From the NCBI GenBank assembly GCA_964528305.1, contig CAZGSD010000001.1:124001-188000 (forward strand): a stretch of DNA of 64,000 nucleotides. The letters run 5' to 3'. Made by a program: the position numbers and the translations under genes. The notes under the pieces were generated by a model, which saw only the letters and a list, made by a program, of their open reading frames with translations, was not told where the DNA came from and did not search any database. The DNA comes from CAZGSD01 sp964528305. GTDB lineage: Bacteria > Patescibacteriota > Gracilibacteria > UBA1369. Positions 41,563-50,927 of the stretch are shown piece by piece (position 1 is the stretch's first letter; each line of letters starts with the position of its first letter).

Positions 41563-43848
41563 TCACCTCGCCACCACCGCGCGCAGTTGATAGATGTCGT
41601 GCAGATTGACCACTTCTTCGCTGCGCGCGGTGGTGGCTTCGTCCTGGCGGCTGGTGGCGAGCAGCGTGAGTGCCGGCGACAGTTGGAGAGTTTTTTTGAG
41701 TTGCGTGGGGACCAGGGTTAGCTGATTTTGTGCGGTGAAGCGATATAGTGTCGCCGGCGATAGGTCGAGACGGAAAGGCAGGCGATAGCGCAAAGTGATT
41801 TGATTTTCCGTGCCGGCCGCTACCGTCATGGGGAATAGCAAAGTGGTTTTTTTAAGTTCGCTATCATGCCGCACGAGGATATCCTGGCGGGCTACGCCTT
41901 GGCTGGTTTCCAGCTCGGCTCCCAGGGGCAGGTAGACTTTTAGATAAACTTTATTGTCCCCTCGTCCCAAAATTTGCTGCCAGCCCTCTGCCATTTCGCC
42001 AAAACCAAAACGTTTCAAAACCGAATTATACCGATGTAATTCATTTTCCGTCCAATTGTGACGCCGCTCGATAGTGAGCTCGTCATAGACTGTCCCGTCC
42101 GGCTCGATAAAGGTGTTATGGGTCAGATTTTGAGTGATATACAAATCACTTTTATTACCTCCGATAGATGTAGCCACCACCTGCAAAAAATCCTCCTGCG
42201 GCTCCAGCGCCGATTGATGGGGCGTCAGATGATAGCGTTCAAAAAAGGCCTGAACCACTTCATCACGGGAATAAAAAATAATTTTTTGCTTACGAATAAG
42301 CCCAATGGCTGTCTGCAAAATAGCGGCCGGATTGTTGCTCTGCAGAATTTTATCTCGGAAAGCCTCAATAGTTTTGCCCAGGATAACTTTCGGATGATCC
42401 TCACCAAAATATTTAGATTCAATCAAATACCCCAAAATCATTTGGAAGTTATTGCTGTCCAGATCGGCATGCAGCGGTGGCACGCGCAGTGGCCCCAGAT
42501 CAGCTAGTATCTCCCCAATGGCGCTTTGATTAATGGCTATGACAGTATCGACTGATGGCCCTTTGGACTTTTGCAGAAACCAGGCCGCTTTTTCAGCAGA
42601 AATGGCGAAGTCGGGAGAATAATTACTATCGCGCAACCGCCAATTATCCGTGATACGGGCTATTTCTTCGGGGGCGGCGATGTCTTCATTCAACTGACCA
42701 TCGTATTGATAAACATCATGAAAATCGGCGCGGCTGACCAGCCCGTCATTGATATCTACTATGAGCAGGGACCCGATAAAACCGCCGGTGGGACGGGCTT
42801 CCGTGTCATTTTGCAGCAGTAGCAGGTAGCGATGTGGATAGCGGTCGCCCAAAAGTTCTAGAATAGCGGGGAAATGTTCAGAAAGATCACTTAAGAAGTT
42901 GTCGATTTTATCGAGACGCTCTTTCAGTCCACCCAGCCCTTCACGATACTGTTCCGGAAGCATGGTGATATTGACATCGGCCAATAAATTTTTGGCGGCA
43001 GCGATTTTGCCTGAAGCCTGACTGATATTGGCTAAATCCTGGCGTAGCTGATCGGTGAGCGAGGGGGTACGATTGGCTGGATCGACTTCGGGAGCCTCAG
43101 GCTGTTGTGAAACGCCCGCTGGTGGTGGATTATTGCCTATATGTACAGCTTGATTGGCCTGTAAAAATAGTGTTGGCCATTCCTGTAGACGTCCGGCTGA
43201 GGCAGTAAAAAGTTGACCGGCTTCAGCTATGTATTGACCGGCAGACAGCATGTTTTCGAGAGAACGCACATCCGCCTGTTGACTAAAAATATTGGAAGTG
43301 CGCAGAAAGGAGATTTTTTCCAGAGCCTGATTGAAATTATTTTCGGCTTCACCAAAAGCTGTCTGGGCTTGGTTGGGACTTTGCTGCGTGACCTGCTGAA
43401 CACCGGCCAAAATACCATCCACCCCGCTGGAAGCACTGGAAATCAGTGTGGACTGTACTCGCAGTGAGCTGCTGAAAATCTGGCCTAGATTAATCACAAA
43501 TACTACCAGCAAGCCGGCCGCTACCAATTGGGATAAATGCCAGACGTGGGAGAGGCGCGGCCTCGCGGCGCCACTGGGGGTGGGCAGTTCCGGTCGATTG
43601 ATCAGATGAAAGGCTGGGGCTGGTTGGGACGCTGCGATGCTGTCCAGGCGCCGCGTGGCCGCGCGAGCCCGATGCTGCCGAGGCCCTTCAGCCTGGCCGA
43701 CCTGAAAAGCCTTCAAATCCAAGATGTGATTAGATGTATTGGGAGTATCAGCGCGCGCGGCAGCGGCACCAGTAGATGGAGTGTTTTTGAGATCAAGTTG
43801 CTCTATTTGTTTTACTTTGCTCAAGTCATTGAGCTTGTAAAGCGCCAT
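41563..43848 (-). CDS. DUF4012-domain surface protein
   Basis: 761 residues. A disordered N-terminus (1-105) is followed by one membrane helix (about 110-130), a helical region (130-330) and a DUF4012 domain recognised by RYLLLLQNDTEARPTGGFIGS, with NWRLRDSNYSPDF further on. The C-terminal beta-rich part (about 590-750) is probably outside. DUF4012 proteins are common in Patescibacteria and Actinobacteria; the role is unknown, but they are linked with envelope glycans. It follows the DUF3352 protein by 20 nt in one unit. Confidence 0.88.
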   Translation of the reverse strand: MALYKLNDLSKVKQIEQLDLKNTPSTGAAAARADTPNTSNHILDLKAFQVGQAEGPRQHRARAATRRLDSIAASQPAPAFHLINRPELPTPSGAARPRLSHVWHLSQLVAAGLLVVFVINLGQIFSSSLRVQSTLISSASSGVDGILAGVQQVTQQSPNQAQTAFGEAENNFNQALEKISFLRTSNIFSQQADVRSLENMLSAGQYIAEAGQLFTASAGRLQEWPTLFLQANQAVHIGNNPPPAGVSQQPEAPEVDPANRTPSLTDQLRQDLANISQASGKIAAAKNLLADVNITMLPEQYREGLGGLKERLDKIDNFLSDLSEHFPAILELLGDRYPHRYLLLLQNDTEARPTGGFIGSLLIVDINDGLVSRADFHDVYQYDGQLNEDIAAPEEIARITDNWRLRDSNYSPDFAISAEKAAWFLQKSKGPSVDTVIAINQSAIGEILADLGPLRVPPLHADLDSNNFQMILGYLIESKYFGEDHPKVILGKTIEAFRDKILQSNNPAAILQTAIGLIRKQKIIFYSRDEVVQAFFERYHLTPHQSALEPQEDFLQVVATSIGGNKSDLYITQNLTHNTFIEPDGTVYDELTIERRHNWTENELHRYNSVLKRFGFGEMAEGWQQILGRGDNKVYLKVYLPLGAELETSQGVARQDILVRHDSELKKTTLLFPMTVAAGTENQITLRYRLPFRLDLSPATLYRFTAQNQLTLVPTQLKKTLQLSPALTLLATSRQDEATTARSEEVVNLHDIYQLRAVVAR

Positions 43849-43868
43849 AGGATGATTTTTGGTGTTTT

Positions 43869-45533
43869 TTAAAATTTAAGCTGATAAACGCCGAGCACGC
43901 CAATTTCAGTAAATTTTTTGGCCATGGAAACGGACTTTAGTGGATGCAGATCAGAGTTGAGAGGTGATAAATCGCTGATATTCATCTGATAGACTTCCAG
44001 CGGTTTATCCAAACCATAGTTAGAGACAGATTTGCTACTGGGTTTAAGGGAAATCATATCTTCTAAAAGCGGACTGGAGGTTGTGATAAGCAGATAATGC
44101 TCAGCGCTATTTACCAGCGCATAGATATTGAAGCTTGGAGAAATATTTAATTGTTCAACAGGATGGCCAGCGATATTGATAGTACTGAAGGTTGCGGCTG
44201 TTAATTCAGGAGAAAGTTCCTCTCCCACGGTGCCATCTGGCAAAGTAAAAGATCGTGCCTGGCCATACAGTATACCAGCTAATTGTGAGCCGATGGCGCG
44301 AAGGAAAGGCTGTAAAGTCAGTAAATTGTCAGCTGGACTATCACTCTGGATAATCATTCCAAACTCAAATTCATTATCCACTGCCCGCCCAAAGATTAAA
44401 ACCTCTTGGCTCAATATGGAAAAGAACTTATCTAAATCCACCGGTTCTCCACCTGGAATGGTTAAAAAATCCTGTAAAGCCTGTCGAACCCCTGCTCGCA
44501 TAACCTTATCCAAAGCCGATTGTCCGCTCATGGCTGCCTGCAGTTTATTAGTCTGATCTGGTATATTAACTCCTCCCCAATAAAATCCCGTACCGGCCGG
44601 CAACAGGGATTCCAAGTATCCATGATAAAAATAATCCACGTTGAATAGATTGGGTGGCGATAATTTATCTCGATTAAATAAAGCTAAATGCTTAAACTCC
44701 AACTGCTTTGCTCCTCCAACAGTATCCGTCAACTGAATAGAAACTGCTTCAGAATTGAATAGTCGAAGCATTGGCAAGAGGAGCTGAAAAAACGCTTTAT
44801 CGCCGGTTGCCAAAGCGCTACTGCGGCTGAGCATATTGATGATCTGACTGCGATTCAGATAGAGCCAGCCGATATTTTGATCGGGCAAAGCGGAGGCCAG
44901 CTTCAGATAATTTGGCGATTTGCGCAATGATTGATGCTGACCAGAGAGTGTGCCAGCAATTAATTTTAAATTGTCGCGATTTTCAGTCAGAATTAACCAG
45001 TCACCGCTGAGCATGAGATGATAGACTAGCCCGCTGCGAAAAGACAGCAATTTCTGGCCCTGATAAGTTTCTTCCAGCAAACTATCATTGCCTGGATCCA
45101 GCACCAGCTCATTGATCCAGTCTAAAACTTTTCCATGATCTTTCTGTTGCAAGAAAATAAGCAATTCAGGCCGTTGCCCATAACTGTCGGACAGTACAGC
45201 CAATCCCCCACGCCCGCTCCACCATTGATGAAAAAGATCGCTATGCGGTATATATTGCTGCAGCTGCTGAAAATGATTATTCAGTGTTTGATTCTGCCCA
45301 AGCCACTCGGATAATTGTGCCGTTTCGCGATGGGATGGATCCAGGTTAAACTCAACAAATCCCAGCGTACGCTGCTCTGGAAGAAAACTAGCCAAGCGAC
45401 CACTGTTGGTGATTTTTTGCCAATAGAGCAGTGTAAAAATAGCGCTCACCCCCAGTACAGCCAGCAAAATCAATACCCCGTAAAAGCGCTTAGTGATGAG
45501 ATTTTTTAGATTAATTAAAGTTTTTTTCGACAT
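43869..45533 (-). CDS. DUF3352-like membrane-anchored protein
   Basis: 554 residues. A basic N-terminus and one membrane helix (about 18-38) precede a large extracytoplasmic domain. The start of it (FLPEQRTLGFVEFNL) and the repeats of the type GWLYLNRSQI agree with the DUF3352 family. The DUF3352-DUF4012 gene pair is a repeated theme in Patescibacteria. No catalytic motif is visible. It has its own promoter. Confidence 0.7.
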   Translation of the reverse strand: MSKKTLINLKNLITKRFYGVLILLAVLGVSAIFTLLYWQKITNSGRLASFLPEQRTLGFVEFNLDPSHRETAQLSEWLGQNQTLNNHFQQLQQYIPHSDLFHQWWSGRGGLAVLSDSYGQRPELLIFLQQKDHGKVLDWINELVLDPGNDSLLEETYQGQKLLSFRSGLVYHLMLSGDWLILTENRDNLKLIAGTLSGQHQSLRKSPNYLKLASALPDQNIGWLYLNRSQIINMLSRSSALATGDKAFFQLLLPMLRLFNSEAVSIQLTDTVGGAKQLEFKHLALFNRDKLSPPNLFNVDYFYHGYLESLLPAGTGFYWGGVNIPDQTNKLQAAMSGQSALDKVMRAGVRQALQDFLTIPGGEPVDLDKFFSILSQEVLIFGRAVDNEFEFGMIIQSDSPADNLLTLQPFLRAIGSQLAGILYGQARSFTLPDGTVGEELSPELTAATFSTINIAGHPVEQLNISPSFNIYALVNSAEHYLLITTSSPLLEDMISLKPSSKSVSNYGLDKPLEVYQMNISDLSPLNSDLHPLKSVSMAKKFTEIGVLGVYQLKF

Positions 45534-45562
45534 GAATAAAAATAACAGGAAAGGCAGTGGAA

Positions 45563-45591
45563 ATTATGGCAGATTTGAGTGGGGAATCCAA
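45563..45591 (-). promoter_or_regulatory. Promoter of the DUF3352-DUF4012 unit
   Basis: On the minus strand TTGGAT (45591-45586), 17 bp, and CATAAT (45568-45563) with an extended TGC. The leader is about 22 nt. Confidence 0.55.
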
Positions 45592-45755
45592 GGGGGAAAA
45601 GCTGGGAAAAACACAAAAGCCACTAGCGCCTTGTCGACAGCACGAGACACCAACTAGGTATTCGTGATAACTTTTAAAACTACCAACAAAATAATTCCAA
45701 TCAAATGCTCTAAAAGTATCCTTATAGAGCCTTTGAAGATTGACAGAACTAGATA

Positions 45756-46475
45756 TTACTCCTCCGTGGTTGTGATATATGTACTGGGAGTATTATTTGG
45801 CGTCCCGATAATATTGGAAATATTATTCCCAGCTCCATCCTCCGCAGTTACATTAGCAGTAGAGGTTATACCGAAACCAATATTTTCACTATCACCATTG
45901 GCAAAAGCATTATCGGAAATATCCCCAACAACATATGCCGTGACGGTGTTACCCGCTGAAATAATCCAATTCATGTCCGTGAATGTTACGCTTCCATCGT
46001 TTTGAACACTTTGAGAAGTAGCAATAACTGATCCTGTTGAGTCTTCGAGATATACACTTCCAACATAAGAATTGAGCAGAGTGCTGTTATCAGAACCCGT
46101 ACCTGTAGAGCTGAAAGCAGAGGCGTTACCGTTATCATCCAAGTAACCTGTCAAAGTCAGGTCAGTAACTTTACAATAGGTTCTAGCCGAGCAGGCGAAT
46201 GAAAGACCAACAAATTTAACATTACTGCTTCCTTTGACCACAGTATGAATCCCTGGAGTGCTAGCAAGATGTAAATTTAAGGCCGTGCGTCCTGGTCTCC
46301 GAATAATCTCCTCCATATTGGAGGGAACAGCAACTCTTTTAACTACCATTATATTTTCTAACCTTCCTTGTAGAATCCACCCATTCTGCAAGCCGGCTAC
46401 CACACTTATAACAACAACCCCTACTACTGAAACAACCACTGCGACAATCTTTTTTGTTTTTGAATTCATACTCAT
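45756..46475 (-). CDS. Anchored beta-sandwich surface protein, unknown
   Basis: 239 residues. One membrane helix near the N-terminus (about 10-28), then a Ser/Thr/Asn/Gly-rich domain with strands such as VKFVGLSFACSA, VTDLTLTGYLDDNG and TFTDMNWIISAGNTVTAYVVG. This strand pattern recurs in Patescibacteria surface-layer-like and pilus-like proteins. The two Cys (about 113 and 119) are close enough for a disulfide. Its layout resembles that of the 310-residue protein at 40551-41483. The function is unknown. Confidence 0.65.
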   Translation of the reverse strand: MSMNSKTKKIVAVVVSVVGVVVISVVAGLQNGWILQGRLENIMVVKRVAVPSNMEEIIRRPGRTALNLHLASTPGIHTVVKGSSNVKFVGLSFACSARTYCKVTDLTLTGYLDDNGNASAFSSTGTGSDNSTLLNSYVGSVYLEDSTGSVIATSQSVQNDGSVTFTDMNWIISAGNTVTAYVVGDISDNAFANGDSENIGFGITSTANVTAEDGAGNNISNIIGTPNNTPSTYITTTEE

Positions 46476-46495
46476 GTTTATGATTAAATCCTTGT

Positions 46496-46524
46496 ATTAT
46501 ACCACATTTCCTATTCACATCAAA
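46496..46524 (-). promoter_or_regulatory. Promoter of the anchored beta-sandwich protein
   Basis: On the minus strand TTTGAT (46524-46519), 17 bp, and TATAAT (46501-46496). The leader is about 15 nt. Confidence 0.6.
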
Positions 46525-46580
46525 ACTAGTACAAATGACAGCCTCTACTTTTACATTACACTCTTGTACGGGTAGTGCAT

Positions 46581-46610
46581 TTGCCTTGCTAAGCAAAGCT
46601 ATAGTAGTAT
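46581..46610 (+). promoter_or_regulatory. Promoter of the anchored metallopeptidase
   Basis: TTGCCT (46581-46586), 18 bp, and TAGTAT (46605-46610). The leader would be about 19 nt. It is divergent from the promoter at 46496-46524. Confidence 0.4.
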
Positions 46611-46635
46611 GGCAGCTTATTGTTAATATATTGTT

Positions 46636-47724
46636 ATGATCAAAAAACCTGATCGCCCTAAGTTGGCCCCATTAAGCCGAGATAGGCGGCCAGAAAGGCG
46701 CCTACCCGCCAGGACAACGGGGACTGATTCTGATCAACCACAAAGAATCAGCGTAAATACGAAGAGACTATTGGTAGTGGCACTTTTAGCCATGGGAGGA
46801 TATGAAGTAGTGAAGTTTGGGCAATCTTCTCCGACACCAGAACATTCTGGCACAAGGCCCCCGTTACTACCAACCTCATCCAACCCAGACATCTCTAAGG
46901 TTCAAACTAATTTTGGCGTCATGGCAGAGATGGTTTCTCCTGAAAATGAAGAAAAAACCAATCAAATAATTACCGAACTGACGCGGGAGTTTGGTGAATT
47001 TCAACAACGTTTAATTCCCAAAATTCAGCAAGTGAGTGATCCTAACCTCAGAGCCTGCCTACTGAGGCCATTTGATACTTGGAACTATAATCAAAAAAAT
47101 AATCCCGATACTAATGGAGTCCGCATCCAAAGAGTTTTAGTTAATGGAGGTAAAATGAATGTTCACAGTCATGGGGAGTTTTATTATATGGCTGGCCAAG
47201 ACAAGAAAGTCCCCAATCACTCAGCAGCATACTCACCAGCTGGAAAATTAATAATGATTCCCGCAGGTACTCGTTTCAAAAGTGATATAGCTAAATTAGT
47301 AGTATTTCACGAATTGCAACATGCGACTTTTGATATAGTCCAAAGAAAAAGTTTTCGAACCCAAGCAGACCTGGATCAGTATAATGATTTCAATAAAAAT
47401 AAAATCGATTTAGCTGATGAAGCAATGGCTTTTGCTTTAGAAATTGAACTTTTGAATATTTTACTAGAAGGAAAATTACGCGAATCTGTTATGAACAAGT
47501 CACCTTTAAATCTAGCCGAAATACGGACAAGATTAAATGCTACTCAGACAGATTATCAAGACTTTTTAACTCTCTGGAGATTAAGCCAGTCCTATTACCC
47601 TCAAGGGTTTTCCTCAGTTGGACCAGCTGGAAATTTTATCCAAGAACTGGCTCTACTCTATAAAGATGAGCCACTTTATATTCGGCATGCCGATGGAGGC
47701 GTTACGCCTTATCAAAATAAATAA
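46636..47724 (+). CDS. Membrane-anchored HExxH metallopeptidase-like protein
   Basis: 362 residues. A very basic N-terminus (RPKLAPLSRDRRPERR), one membrane helix (about 43-58), a Pro/Thr linker and a large domain containing VVFHELQHATFD (HExxH, about 224-228), with DEAMAF about 30 residues later offering a Glu as the third zinc ligand. This is the gluzincin layout. I do not recognise the family; the substrate may be a surface protein, given its neighbours. The start is at ATG 46636. Confidence 0.65.
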   Translation: MIKKPDRPKLAPLSRDRRPERRLPARTTGTDSDQPQRISVNTKRLLVVALLAMGGYEVVKFGQSSPTPEHSGTRPPLLPTSSNPDISKVQTNFGVMAEMVSPENEEKTNQIITELTREFGEFQQRLIPKIQQVSDPNLRACLLRPFDTWNYNQKNNPDTNGVRIQRVLVNGGKMNVHSHGEFYYMAGQDKKVPNHSAAYSPAGKLIMIPAGTRFKSDIAKLVVFHELQHATFDIVQRKSFRTQADLDQYNDFNKNKIDLADEAMAFALEIELLNILLEGKLRESVMNKSPLNLAEIRTRLNATQTDYQDFLTLWRLSQSYYPQGFSSVGPAGNFIQELALLYKDEPLYIRHADGGVTPYQNK

Positions 47725-47778
47725 GCTATCATTTATCATCTGATAAGTGGGCGATTCGTGGGTATTTAATAGATTTGC

Positions 47779-47808
47779 TTGCCTCCCAAGGGGTAAAAAC
47801 TTTAAGAT
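47779..47808 (+). promoter_or_regulatory. Promoter of alaS
   Basis: TTGCCT (47779-47784), 18 bp, and TAAGAT (47803-47808). The leader would be about 20 nt. Confidence 0.4.
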
Positions 47809-47835
47809 AGTGGCCTGAAACTTAAGCGCTATCCC

Positions 47836-49902
47836 ATGCCCACAGCTAATGAAATTCGCCAGAGATATATTGATTTTTTTGTAAAAAAACATGGTCATCA
47901 GCAGATTGCCTCGGCTTCGCTGCTGCCCGAGAATGATCCAACCGTGCTTTTCACCACCGCCGGCATGCAGCCACTGGTGCCCTATCTGATGGGCGAAAAG
48001 CATCCTGCCGGGACTCGATTGGTGGATTCGCAAAAATGTATTCGTACTGATGATATAGAGGAGGTGGGCGACGCCACGCATTGTACTTTTTTTGAAATGC
48101 TGGGGAATTGGTCGCTGGGAGATTATTTCAAAAAAGAATCGATTGCCATGAGCTACGAGCTGCTGACTACTCCTTGGGCGGATGGTGGATTTGGGCTGAA
48201 TGCTGAGCGTTTGCGGGTGACTTGTTTTGAGGGTGACTCCAATGTGGAGCGAGATTTGGAAGCGGCTGGATATTGGAAAGAATTGGGTTTTGTGGACAGC
48301 TCCGAGGCGGCTGAAAGTGATAGGCGACTCATTTATTTTTATGAAAAAAAGAAAAACTGGTGGGGACCGGCCGGATTGACTGGACCTTGTGGGCCGGATA
48401 CGGAGATTTTCTTTGATCGCAATCCGGAGCTTTCTCCGCATGAGCACGCACCGAACTCTTCGGATGAATTGAGAGAGAAATATCCTCTGCCCGACGGCTC
48501 AGGCCGCTGCCATCCGAACTGCGAATGTGGGCGTTATACGGAAATTTGGAATAATGTTTTCATGCAGTTCAATAAAAAAGCTGATGGTAGTTTTGAGGAA
48601 TTGGCTCAGAAAAACGTTGATACGGGCATGGGTTTTGAAAGAATTGTGGCGGTGCTGCAGGGGAAAACCAATCATTATGAGACGGAGCTGTTTGCGCCGG
48701 TGATTAAGAATGTGCTGGGATTAGCAGGGAAAGATTATAGGTATGCTGCTCTACCAGATAGATTGAATTCTAAAACAATGGATGTAGTAAATCAGTTTAT
48801 TGAGGAGGATGGTAGCATGAGCTTCGATAATTCCGAAAAAGTCTTTGAAGAAATGTCTAAGGGCCTAGCAGGAGAGGTGTCTGTCGTGAATGATGAAATT
48901 GTGTCCTCCAGAATTATCGCTGATCATCTGCGCGCGGCGGTGTTTATACTGGGGGATAAAATGGCTGTGACTCCCAGTAATACTGATCAGGGATATATCT
49001 TGCGCCGCTTGATCCGCCGCGCGATTCGGCATGGCAGGAAGCTGGGAATCAATGAAAATTTCACTGATAAAATCGCGGCCATGTTTATCAGTGATTACTC
49101 TGATGTATATCCTGAATTGGCCCAGAATCGTGAACGCATCCTGAATGAATTAAAGAAAGAAGAAGAAAAATTTCAAAAAACTTTGGAGAATGGTTTGAGG
49201 GAAATGAAGAAAATCTTCAGTGAGGCGGGAGGGTTGTCAGCTCAGCAGTTAGCGGAAAAGGCTTTTTTCCTCTATGAATCTTATGGCTTCCCCCAGGAAA
49301 TGATTGTAGAAGAATTGCTAGCTACTGGTTTAGATTTGGATGTAAAAACTTTTGCCACAGCTTTTGATGGAAAATTCAAGGCGCATCAAGATTTGTCACG
49401 CCTGGGGGCGGAACAGAAATTCGCTGGCGGCTTGGCTGATCATTCTGACGAAAGCCGCAAATTACATACCGCCACTCACCTGCTCCATGAAGCCCTTAAA
49501 CAGGTTTTGGGGCGTGAGGTCGAACAAAGAGGTTCCAATATCACGGCTGAGCGATTGCGTTTTGATTTTAATTATCCACAGAAAATGACGCCTGAGCAGA
49601 TCAAACAGGTGGAGGATATTGTGAACTCAGCGATTGCGAGAAAGCTGCCTATTAGTTTTGAAGTGATGACAGTGGCGGAAGCCAAGGCTGCAGGTGCTAT
49701 TGGCCTGTTTGAAGAAAAATATGGTGATCAGATTAAAGTCTATCGTATGGGTGATTTTTCGCTGGAGATTTGTGGAGGGCCGCATGCGGATAATACTGGT
49801 GATTTGAAGGCTTTTAAAATTCAGAAAGAAGAGGCTTCCTCGGCCGGTGTGCGCCGCATCAAGGCAGTGATTGGAGAGGCGGCTTTGGCTGGGGGCAAAT
49901 AA
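47836..49902 (+). CDS. alaS: Alanyl-tRNA synthetase, short form without C-Ala domain
   Basis: 688 residues against about 875 in E. coli. The class II catalytic core (FTTAGMQPL, GNWSLGDYFKKE, GPCGPDTEIFFD), the tRNA-recognition domain and the editing domain (HTATHLLHEAL, CGGPHADNTG) are all present, but the C-terminal C-Ala oligomerisation domain is missing. An insertion in the catalytic domain (about 200-233) contains C225-x3-C229-x-C231, a possible metal knot. The ferredoxin-like gene follows 9 nt later. Confidence 0.95.
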   Translation: MPTANEIRQRYIDFFVKKHGHQQIASASLLPENDPTVLFTTAGMQPLVPYLMGEKHPAGTRLVDSQKCIRTDDIEEVGDATHCTFFEMLGNWSLGDYFKKESIAMSYELLTTPWADGGFGLNAERLRVTCFEGDSNVERDLEAAGYWKELGFVDSSEAAESDRRLIYFYEKKKNWWGPAGLTGPCGPDTEIFFDRNPELSPHEHAPNSSDELREKYPLPDGSGRCHPNCECGRYTEIWNNVFMQFNKKADGSFEELAQKNVDTGMGFERIVAVLQGKTNHYETELFAPVIKNVLGLAGKDYRYAALPDRLNSKTMDVVNQFIEEDGSMSFDNSEKVFEEMSKGLAGEVSVVNDEIVSSRIIADHLRAAVFILGDKMAVTPSNTDQGYILRRLIRRAIRHGRKLGINENFTDKIAAMFISDYSDVYPELAQNRERILNELKKEEEKFQKTLENGLREMKKIFSEAGGLSAQQLAEKAFFLYESYGFPQEMIVEELLATGLDLDVKTFATAFDGKFKAHQDLSRLGAEQKFAGGLADHSDESRKLHTATHLLHEALKQVLGREVEQRGSNITAERLRFDFNYPQKMTPEQIKQVEDIVNSAIARKLPISFEVMTVAEAKAAGAIGLFEEKYGDQIKVYRMGDFSLEICGGPHADNTGDLKAFKIQKEEASSAGVRRIKAVIGEAALAGGK

Positions 49903-49911
49903 AAAATTATC

Positions 49912-50184
49912 ATGAAAGAAATCAATCAACCCTATGAAAAGCATATTTTTGTCTGCTGCAATGTCAAAGCGGACGGGACTGGCTGTGGGGCCCGTGGTGG
50001 GGAGGAATTGCGAGCGAAATTAAAAAAACAGGGGTTGGAAAAAGGATTGGCAAAGCTGCGAGTCAATAAAGCTGGCTGTCTGGGGTTTTGCGAGGAATCG
50101 GTAGCCGTGGGGGTTTATCCAGAGGGAAAGTTTTTTGTCGAGGTGAAGCCGGAGGAGGCTAGGCTGGAGGATTTCTTGATTTGA
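49912..50184 (+). CDS. Thioredoxin-like [2Fe-2S] ferredoxin
   Basis: 90 residues. The N-terminal HIFVCCNVKADGTGCG and the later AGCLGFCEESVAVGVYP give four cysteines in the spacing of thioredoxin-like [2Fe-2S] ferredoxins, such as the NuoE C-terminal type. It is a stand-alone protein; its electron partner is unknown. It is probably co-transcribed with alaS. Confidence 0.85.
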   Translation: MKEINQPYEKHIFVCCNVKADGTGCGARGGEELRAKLKKQGLEKGLAKLRVNKAGCLGFCEESVAVGVYPEGKFFVEVKPEEARLEDFLI

Positions 50185-50220
50185 TATTTTTGCTAATGGA
50201 GCAAATTTATCGTAATCACA

Positions 50221-50293
50221 TGTGCCCGGGCACACTAAATTGCGATCCTTTTTACTGACTGGCAATTATATGGTAAATAGGAATGCACGTGCA
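50221..50293. repeat. Cluster of short palindromes upstream of the Cys-rich lipoprotein
   Basis: TGTGCCCGGGCACA (50221-50234, 14 bp perfect) and TGCACGTGCA (50284-50293, 10 bp perfect) lie in the 262-bp gap between the ferredoxin and the lipoprotein genes. A related GCGTGCAC is at about 50344. They could be regulator sites or hairpins. No reading frame is evident. Confidence 0.4.
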
Positions 50294-50389
50294 GATGTGT
50301 ATTGCCAGGTTTTTGTAAACATAACAAGTCTCTTGTAAATTACGCGTGCACTTGTATTGAGATTTGGCGAAATTAAGGCAATGGCTAGG

Positions 50390-50428
50390 TTGACTCCTTC
50401 TGCACTTGTGTTATACTATATATAGTAT
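50390..50428 (+). promoter_or_regulatory. Promoter with palindrome over the -10, before the Cys-rich lipoprotein
   Basis: TTGACT (50390-50395), 16 bp, and TATACT (50412-50417). A perfect 16-bp palindrome, ATACTATA followed by TATAGTAT (50413-50428), covers the -10 and start site, a typical repressor position. Confidence 0.65.
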
Positions 50429-50446
50429 TACCTTCAAGTTTATATT

Positions 50447-50809
50447 ATGGCTGGATTTAAAAAACATCTGGAATCTGTGACTGCTGCTGCAGCTATAGCT
50501 CTGGCGGCCGTACCAACCGTGGCTTGTTCAACTGAAAACTGCTCGGTCAAAGGTGGGACGGTGGAAGCTCAAGCATATGATGGAAAACCTCTGGATATAG
50601 ACGCCCAATGCGCCGCCAATAAAAAACTGGTTTATAAATGTTTAGCTGTGGGAGATGGCATTGTTGAGGGGTCACAATTACATGTTTTGCGCTGCGATGA
50701 TGCTGATAGAAAAGCTAAAGCAGCTGATTTGAGCGCTAATAGCGATTATGTTAAATGTCATGGAAGCGAAAATCCTGATGACATAGTTGCCAGCTGCACT
50801 ACAAAATAG
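50447..50809 (+). CDS. Small Cys-rich exported protein, probable lipoprotein
   Basis: 120 residues. A signal-like N-terminus (AAAAIALAAVPTVAC) ends in a lipobox-like TVAC, with Cys27 as the possible lipid-attachment site. The mature part has six further Cys, enough for three disulfides, and is acidic. No family recognised. It has its own promoter with a palindrome. LspA in this window could process it. Confidence 0.6.
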   Translation: MAGFKKHLESVTAAAAIALAAVPTVACSTENCSVKGGTVEAQAYDGKPLDIDAQCAANKKLVYKCLAVGDGIVEGSQLHVLRCDDADRKAKAADLSANSDYVKCHGSENPDDIVASCTTK

Positions 50810-50837
50810 ATTTAGGGCCTACTGATGGCCGTTGATC

Positions 50838-50912
50838 TGGTAGTCCCAAGGGGAATCGAACCCCTATTTCCACCGTGAGAGGGTGGCGTCCTAACCGTTA
50901 GACGATGGGACC
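50838..50912 (-). tRNA. tRNA-Glu(CTC)
   Basis: On the minus strand a 75-nt cloverleaf with an encoded CCA. The acceptor stem is GGTCCCA with TGGGACT (one G-U at the first pair), the anticodon loop CTCTCAC gives CTC, and the T arm is AGGGG-TTCGATT-CCCCT. It reads GAG codons. Confidence 0.93.
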
Positions 50913-50927
50913 ACAGGACAGTCTAAA

